NCBI GenBank assembly: GCA_910585205.1
Contig: CAJUCC010000047.1
Span: forward strand, 1 to 64,000
DNA: 64,000 nucleotides
Direction of reading: 5' to 3'
From: an uncultured Lachnospiraceae bacterium
GTDB taxonomy: Bacteria; Bacillota; Clostridia; Lachnospirales; Lachnospiraceae
The translations under genes and the position numbers were made by a program. This document shows positions 59,206 through 64,000 of this stretch, in pieces. Position 1 is the first letter of the stretch. Each line of letters starts with the position of its first letter. The notes under the pieces were generated by a model that saw nothing but the letters and a program-made list of their open reading frames with translations, did no database searches and was not told where the DNA came from.

Positions 59206-60267
59206 ATGGGATGGGAAAAAAATGTGCGGAACGCGGTTCCCTACACACCGGGGGAACAGCCCGGAGGCGGGAACATTATCAAATTAAATACAAATGAGAA
59301 TCCGTACCCGCCGCCGCCGGGGGTGCTGGAGGCAGTCCGGAATCTGGAGGCGGCGCAGTACAGTCTGTATCCCGACCCGGATGCGGGGGCGCTGCGGCAG
59401 TGTCTGGCGGATTATTACGGAGTGGAAAAGGAGCGGGTATTTGTCGGTGTGGGTTCCGATGATGTACTGGCGCTTTCGTTTCTGACGTTTTTTAACGGCG
59501 GCCGGCCGGTCTTGTTTCCCGACATAACGTATTCTTTTTATGATGTATGGGCGAATCTGTACGGAATCCCGTATCGGACCGTACCGCTGCGGGAAGACTT
59601 TACGATAGACGAAAAAGATTATATGTGTGAGAACGGCGGCATTATTTTCCCGAATCCGAACGCGCCTACGGGTGTGCTGGAGCCGCTTGATAAGATCGAA
59701 GCGATCGTGCGGGCGAATCCGAATGCGGTTGTGATTGTGGATGAGGCGTACATTGATTTTGGCGGAGAGAGCGCGCTGCCGCTGCTGGACCGATATGAAA
59801 ACCTGCTGCTTGTCAGAACGTTTTCCAAGTCCCGTTCGCTGGCCGGATTGCGGATTGGTTTTGCACTGGGCAGCAAAAAGCTGATCGGGTATCTGCAGGA
59901 TGTGAAGTTTTCCTTTAACTCGTATACGATGAATCTGCCTTCTCTGGCGGCGGGCGCTGCCAGTATTGCCGACGAACCGTATTTCCGGGAACAGCTGCGG
60001 AAGGTGACGCAGGTGCGGGAGTGGGTGAAAAAAGAACTGCAGGCACTGGGGTTTTCGGGAACCGATTCCCGGAGCAATTTTGTCTTTGTCACGCACCCGA
60101 AGATTCCGGCGAAGGATTTGTTTCTGGCTTTGCGGGAAGCGGGGATTTATGTGCGGTATTTTGAAAAGCCGCGGATTGACCGCTATCTGCGAATCAGCAT
60201 CGGTACGCGGGAACAGATGCATGCTTTGCTGATATTTTTGAAACAATATATAACAGAAAGAAAATAG
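59206..60267 (+). CDS. hisC: Histidinol-phosphate aminotransferase
   Basis: The 353-residue fold-type I PLP enzyme makes histidinol phosphate and glutamate's keto acid in histidine synthesis, and related enzymes also act on aromatic amino acids. Landmarks: LNTNENPYPPPPGV at the start, FVGVGSDDVLALSF, PNPNAPTGVL, VDEAYIDFGG with the PLP-binding Asp, RTFSKSRSLAGLRIG with the Schiff-base Lys (about 208) and RYLRISIGTREQM at the end. ATG 59206 follows AGAGAGGA. No other his genes are adjacent, so it may be a stand-alone copy or serve phenylalanine/tyrosine synthesis. Confidence 0.92.
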   Translation: MGWEKNVRNAVPYTPGEQPGGGNIIKLNTNENPYPPPPGVLEAVRNLEAAQYSLYPDPDAGALRQCLADYYGVEKERVFVGVGSDDVLALSFLTFFNGGRPVLFPDITYSFYDVWANLYGIPYRTVPLREDFTIDEKDYMCENGGIIFPNPNAPTGVLEPLDKIEAIVRANPNAVVIVDEAYIDFGGESALPLLDRYENLLLVRTFSKSRSLAGLRIGFALGSKKLIGYLQDVKFSFNSYTMNLPSLAAGAASIADEPYFREQLRKVTQVREWVKKELQALGFSGTDSRSNFVFVTHPKIPAKDLFLALREAGIYVRYFEKPRIDRYLRISIGTREQMHALLIFLKQYITERK

Positions 60268-60276
60268 GAGAAGATT

Positions 60277-60777
60277 ATGGAAAGTCTGGTAGCATGGTTT
60301 ACGGAAACGCTGGGGGGATATATTTCAAGGGAACTGGTTATTTTTATTATTTCAATGATTCCGATTCTCGAACTGCGCGGCGGCCTGGTGGCGGCTTCGC
60401 TGCTGCAGGTGCCGATTACGACGGCGATCCCGATCTGTATTATCGGAAATGTCATTCCGGTGCCGTTTATCCTGCTCTTTATCCGGCAGATTTTTAAATT
60501 GCTGCGGAATGTAAAGGGGATTGGCGGCCTGATACGAAAACTGGAAGCGCGTGCGATGGGAAAAAGCGACAGTATCCGCAAATATGAATTTTGGGGGCTG
60601 GTGCTCTTTGTCGGCGTTCCGCTGCCGGGAACGGGTGCGTGGACGGGCTCTCTGATTGCGGCTTTGCTGGAAGTGGATTTTAAGAAGGCGATTTTGGCGG
60701 TACTGCTTGGCATTGCCATGGCGACGGTTATCATGTCCGTTGTCTCATACGGATTGTTGGGAGCGGTCATAGGCTAG
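60277..60777 (+). CDS. Small multidrug-export-like membrane protein (COG2426)
   Basis: The 166-residue protein has four to five helices, with the family landmarks SMIPILELRGGLVAA and LVLFVGVPLPGTGAWTGSLIAALL. COG2426 proteins are annotated as putative small multidrug exporters, but direct evidence of transport is thin. TAGGAGAAG precedes the ATG, 9 bases after hisC. It has no partner to suggest a substrate. Confidence 0.85.
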   Translation: MESLVAWFTETLGGYISRELVIFIISMIPILELRGGLVAASLLQVPITTAIPICIIGNVIPVPFILLFIRQIFKLLRNVKGIGGLIRKLEARAMGKSDSIRKYEFWGLVLFVGVPLPGTGAWTGSLIAALLEVDFKKAILAVLLGIAMATVIMSVVSYGLLGAVIG

Positions 60778-60801
60778 CGAAAGCAGGGGACGGGGATTCG
60801 T

Positions 60802-61569
60802 ATGGAAGCGTATACGGGATTTGCGGAAGTTTATGACATTTTTATGGATGAAGTGCCTTATGCGGCGTGGTGTGATACGGTTTGCGGCGCGCTGGAACGG
60901 TTTGGCGTCTCCGGGGGACTGGTACTGGATTTGGGGTGCGGGACGGGAGCGCTGACGGAGCTTTTGGCGGCACGCGGATACGATATGATCGGGGTTGACA
61001 ATGCGCCGGAGATGCTGGAGCGGGCCATGCGCAAGCGGGAGCGGTCCGGGCATGATATTTTGTATCTTTGTCAGGATATGCGCAGCTTTGAACTGTACGG
61101 CACGGTCGGCGCGGTGGTCAGTTTGTGTGACAGTCTGAATTATATTCTGGATCCGGAGGAATTATTGCAGGTGTTTTGTCTGGTGAATAATTATCTGGAT
61201 CCGGGCGGCGTGTTTTTCTTTGATTTTAATACCGTTTATAAATACGGTGAAGTGATCGGGGATACGGTGATTGCGGAGAACCGGGAGCACTGTAGTTTTA
61301 TCTGGGAAAATGAATTTGACGCGGCGTCGTGCGTGAATATTTATGACATTACGATTTTTACGGAGGAAGCGGACGGCCGGTATCGGAAAGCGGCGGAAAC
61401 GCATTATCAGCGCGGCTATACGCTGGCGGAGATCCGGGCGCTGGTGGAGCGGGCAGGCATGATTTTTCTGGAGGCGGCGGACGCGGATACGAAAGGCGCG
61501 GTGACGGCGCACAGCGAGCGGATTTATGTGGCGGCCCGTGAACGGGGAAAGAACGGAGAGATGAGATAG
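60802..61569 (+). CDS. Class I SAM-dependent methyltransferase
   Basis: The 255-residue enzyme has motif I VLDLGCGTGALTELLAARGY (about 38-57), the acidic post-I IGVDNAPEML and the motif II region GAVVSLCDSLNYI. It matches small-molecule methyltransferases of Clostridia with an N-terminal YTGFAEVYDIFMDEVPY segment. The substrate is unknown. It lies 24 bases after the COG2426 gene and abuts hslO (stop and start adjacent), so it belongs to the hisC-nadE run. Confidence 0.88.
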   Translation: MEAYTGFAEVYDIFMDEVPYAAWCDTVCGALERFGVSGGLVLDLGCGTGALTELLAARGYDMIGVDNAPEMLERAMRKRERSGHDILYLCQDMRSFELYGTVGAVVSLCDSLNYILDPEELLQVFCLVNNYLDPGGVFFFDFNTVYKYGEVIGDTVIAENREHCSFIWENEFDAASCVNIYDITIFTEEADGRYRKAAETHYQRGYTLAEIRALVERAGMIFLEAADADTKGAVTAHSERIYVAARERGKNGEMR

Positions 61570-62451
61570 ATGGGCGATTATATTGTGAGAGCGACGGCGG
61601 CAGACGCACAGATTCGGGCGTTTGCCGCCGTGACAAAGGAGCTGACGGAAACGGCGCGGGAGCGGCATGCCATGAGCCCGGTAGCGACGGCGGCTCTGGG
61701 CAGGCTGATGACGGCAGGCTGTATGATGGGCAGTATGCTGAAAAACGGCGATGATCTGCTGACGCTGATAATCGACGGCGACGGCCCGATCGGCGGACTG
61801 ACGGTGACGGCCGACGGGCAGGGAAATGTCAAGGGATATGCGGTACACCCGCAGGTAATGCTGCCGCCCAGTCCCGCGGGAAAGCTGGACGTAGGCGGCG
61901 CGGTGGGCCAGGGAACACTGCGCGTTATCAGGGACATGGGACTGAAGGAGCCGTATGCCGGGCAGACGGCGCTGCAGACCGGTGAGATTGCGGAAGATCT
62001 GACGTATTATTTTGCCGCGTCGGAGCAGGTGCCTTCCGGCGTGGGACTGGGCGTGCTGATGAACCGGGACAATACGGTACGGCAGGCCGGCGGCTTTATT
62101 ATCCAGTTGATGCCCTTTGCGGAGGAGGCGGCCGTGCAGCGGCTGGAGCATAATCTGCAGGGGATTCCGGCCGTAACCGCCATGCTGGACGGCGGCGATA
62201 CGCCGGAGCGTATGCTGGAACGGCTGCTTGACGGTCTGGCGCCTGTGATTACGGAGCGGATGCCCGTGCGCTTTTTCTGTAACTGCTGCAAGGACAGGGT
62301 GGAAAAAGCGATTATCAGCATCGGCAGTAAGGAAATCACGGATATGATTGCGGAGGATAAGCCGATTACGGTGAATTGTCATTTCTGCAATACGGACTAT
62401 ACCTTTTCGGTAGCGCAGCTGCGGGAAATATGGAAAAAGGCGGTACGATAA
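61570..62451 (+). CDS. hslO: Redox-regulated chaperone Hsp33
   Basis: The 293-residue holdase is switched on by oxidation. The N-terminal domain starts with the family segment DYIVRATAADAQIRAFA and has AVGQGTLRVIRDMGLKEPY. The zinc switch uses C237, C239 (within CNCC), C270 and C273 (CHFC), the CxC-x30-CxxC arrangement of Hsp33. It overlaps nadE by one base. Activation by peroxide or bleach would protect unfolded proteins; pairing with nadE suggests a redox-linked cotranscription, by inference. Confidence 0.95.
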   Translation: MGDYIVRATAADAQIRAFAAVTKELTETARERHAMSPVATAALGRLMTAGCMMGSMLKNGDDLLTLIIDGDGPIGGLTVTADGQGNVKGYAVHPQVMLPPSPAGKLDVGGAVGQGTLRVIRDMGLKEPYAGQTALQTGEIAEDLTYYFAASEQVPSGVGLGVLMNRDNTVRQAGGFIIQLMPFAEEAAVQRLEHNLQGIPAVTAMLDGGDTPERMLERLLDGLAPVITERMPVRFFCNCCKDRVEKAIISIGSKEITDMIAEDKPITVNCHFCNTDYTFSVAQLREIWKKAVR

Positions 62452-64000
62452 TGGAACATGGGTTTATCAAAACGGCGGCGGTAACGCCGAAGATCAAAGT
62501 GGCGGATCCCGCATATAACAGTGCGGCGATCTGTCAGGGTATCAGAGAGGCTTATGATAAAGGGGCACGGATTCTCGTATTCCCGGAACTGTGTCTGACC
62601 GGTTACACATGCGGCGATCTCTTTTTGCAGGGGCGGCTGCTGGAGGAAACGCGCATACGGCTGCAGGAGATTACGGCATTCACGGCGGGGATGTCGGCGT
62701 TGGTTTTCATAGGGCTGCCGCTGGAACAGGACGGAAAGCTGTATAACGGCGCGGCGGCTATTTCGGACGGACGGCTGTTGGCGTTTATTCCGAAGCGGTA
62801 TATTCCCGCATACGGAGAATTTTATGAGGCGAGACATTTTACGCCGGGCAGCCGGCGGGCGGTATCCGTTTCGGTGAACGGTTTTACGATTCCGTTCGGG
62901 ACGGATATTCTGCTGGAGGCGGATCACCTCCCGGGGCTGCGGGTCGGCTGTGAGATATGCGAAGACCTGTGGGCGGCGCAGACGCCGGGGACGGATCACG
63001 CGCTTGCGGGCGCCACGGTGCTTGTCAATCTCTCGGCCTCCAATGAGACGATCGGCAAGGACGCTTATCGGGAAATGCTCGTAAAATCCGTCAGCGCGCG
63101 GCTGGTGGCAGGATATGTCTACTGCAGTGCGGGTGAGGGGGAATCGACGCAGGACGTGGTATTCGGCGGTCATAATATCATTGCCGAAAACGGTGTGATA
63201 CTGGAACGGAAGAAAGAATTCGGCTGTGAGACGATTTTCGGTGATCTGGATATCAACCGGCTGTGCTTTGAGCGGCGGCGGATGAACACGTGGCCGCCGG
63301 CGCAGACGGAAGGCTATACGACAGTGCCGTTTCATCTGAAACGGGAGGAGACAAGGCTGACGAGGAAATACGGAAGCATGCCGTTTGTGCCGGATGAGGA
63401 GACGGAACGGGCAAGGCGGTGTGAGGAGATTCTTTCGATTCAGTCTTACGGATTGAAAAAGCGGTTTGCTCACACCGGATGTAAAACGGCGGTTATCGGC
63501 GTTTCCGGCGGTCTGGATTCCACGCTTGCGCTGCTTGTGGCGGCGCGGACGTTTGATTTGCTCTCTCTCGACCGACAGGGCATTCTGGCCGTGACAATGC
63601 CCTGTTTCGGGACGACGGACAGGACATACGACAATGCCTGCCGGCTGACTCGTTCTCTGGGACTGACGCTGGAGGAAGTCGATATTAAGGAAGCGGTGGG
63701 GATTCATTTCCGGGACATCGGACAGGCGCAGGACTGCCATGACGTCACCTACGAAAACGCACAGGCGCGGGAGCGCACACAGGTATTGATGGATATTGCC
63801 AATCGGGAGAACGGCCTTGTGATCGGTACCGGGGATATGTCGGAGCTTGCGCTAGGATGGGCTACTTATAACGGCGATCATATGTCGATGTACGGTGTAA
63901 ACAGCGGCGTGCCGAAAACGCTTGTGCGGCATCTGGTGCGGTATTATGCGGATACGTGCGGCGATCGGGAGCTGAGCAGCGTATTGACGGATATTCTGGA
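62451..64000 (+). CDS. nadE: Glutamine-dependent NAD+ synthetase (partial at window end)
   Basis: The frame starts at ATG 62451, one base overlapping the hslO stop, and is open to the end of the window (516 codons). The N-terminal nitrilase-type glutaminase domain shows the triad Glu46 (FPELCLTGY), Lys115 (IPKRYIPAYGEFYE) and Cys170 (CEICEDLW). The C-terminal synthetase domain has the P-loop GVSGGLDSTLA (about 350-360), the second region PCFGTTDRTYDNA and the LVIGTGDMSELALGW segment. It amidates deamido-NAD to NAD+ with ammonia from glutamine. About 100 or more residues are missing at the end. Confidence 0.95.
   Translation, partial: MEHGFIKTAAVTPKIKVADPAYNSAAICQGIREAYDKGARILVFPELCLTGYTCGDLFLQGRLLEETRIRLQEITAFTAGMSALVFIGLPLEQDGKLYNGAAAISDGRLLAFIPKRYIPAYGEFYEARHFTPGSRRAVSVSVNGFTIPFGTDILLEADHLPGLRVGCEICEDLWAAQTPGTDHALAGATVLVNLSASNETIGKDAYREMLVKSVSARLVAGYVYCSAGEGESTQDVVFGGHNIIAENGVILERKKEFGCETIFGDLDINRLCFERRRMNTWPPAQTEGYTTVPFHLKREETRLTRKYGSMPFVPDEETERARRCEEILSIQSYGLKKRFAHTGCKTAVIGVSGGLDSTLALLVAARTFDLLSLDRQGILAVTMPCFGTTDRTYDNACRLTRSLGLTLEEVDIKEAVGIHFRDIGQAQDCHDVTYENAQARERTQVLMDIANRENGLVIGTGDMSELALGWATYNGDHMSMYGVNSGVPKTLVRHLVRYYADTCGDRELSSVLTDIL

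Noticed and set aside
61162..63740. Two long minus-strand frames (406 and 447 codons) opposite hslO and nadE
   Set aside because: Arg/Gln/His-rich translations without domains, antisense to enzymes with intact motifs. The same reasoning removes similar frames opposite rfbC (17782-19053), rfbA (16494-17453), the methyltransferase-kinase gene (21544-22881) and the kinase gene (9040-10344).
1..64000. tRNA, rRNA, insertion sequences, integrases or phage genes
   Set aside because: None could be recognised by reading either strand; a tRNAscan or Infernal run would be needed to exclude small RNAs completely.

Overview
The window looks like a chromosomal segment of a Gram-positive, anaerobic member of the Clostridia, most likely Lachnospiraceae. 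This is inferred from family content (LytTR/GHKL two-component pair, LCP protein, LtaS-type sulfatase, YfhO, GH25 lysozymes, MetNIQ, an S8 peptidase of clostridial type), strong AGGAGG ribosome sites, near-consensus sigma-A promoters with 17-bp spacers, and roughly 50% GC. I see no rRNA, tRNA, CRISPR array, prophage or insertion sequence. The first and last genes run off the window.

Layout. 1-2.96 kb: end of a membrane protein, a membrane-anchored SGNH-fold protein that seems to lack its catalytic residues, and a GtrII-type glucosyltransferase. 3.3-6.3 kb: an amino-sugar operon (NanE epimerase, PTS EIICB, RpiR regulator). 6.4-7.2 kb: two overlapping small DMT/SMR-type transporters. 7.2-11.95 kb, minus strand: an orphan RelB-like antitoxin, a Cache-HAMP-GGDEF diguanylate cyclase, an Agr-like histidine kinase and LytTR regulator without agrB/agrD, and a 59-residue zinc-ribbon protein.

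12.1-39.5 kb is a large, almost entirely plus-strand surface-polysaccharide locus. It holds two anchored GH25 muramidases interleaved with rfbB, rfbA and rfbC (no rfbD); a Wzm/Wzt-type ABC exporter whose ATPase carries a C-terminal cargo-binding-like domain; a methyltransferase-kinase-like fusion that resembles the chain-capping WbdD proteins of Gram-negative ABC-exported O-antigens; five GT2 proteins (two of which contain eroded half-domains); a phosphohexomutase; GtrA; a VTC-type polyphosphate polymerase with its DUF4956 partner; a polyprenyl-phosphate sugar-1-P transferase behind its own promoter; an LCP ligase; and glmS. A working model: sugar nucleotides are made by PgcA/RfbA/RfbB/RfbC and GlmS, the sugar-P transferase primes the lipid carrier, GT2 enzymes extend the chain, the fusion protein modifies the chain end, Wzt/Wzm recognises and exports it, and LCP attaches it to peptidoglycan while GH25 enzymes trim the wall.

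39.6-46.9 kb: HtrA-like protease, a ClpX with an unusual acidic N-terminal extension, an S8 peptidase, a signal-peptidase-II-like protein, a HAD phosphatase, a tiny YPT-repeat protein preceded by crossing inverted repeats, and an isolated carbamate kinase with a variant N-terminal motif. 47.1-51.6 kb: the MetNIQ methionine importer, then an Rrf2 regulator coupled to a MATE exporter. 51.6-59.0 kb: a membrane-anchored beta-propeller-like protein, an LtaS-type sulfatase, YfhO, and a convergent multi-spanning DUF6020-type protein whose gene overlaps yfhO by 98 bp. 59.2-64 kb: hisC, a small COG2426 membrane protein, a methyltransferase, hslO and the start of nadE in one run.

Functions are assigned by reading motifs and recalled family features, not by database search.
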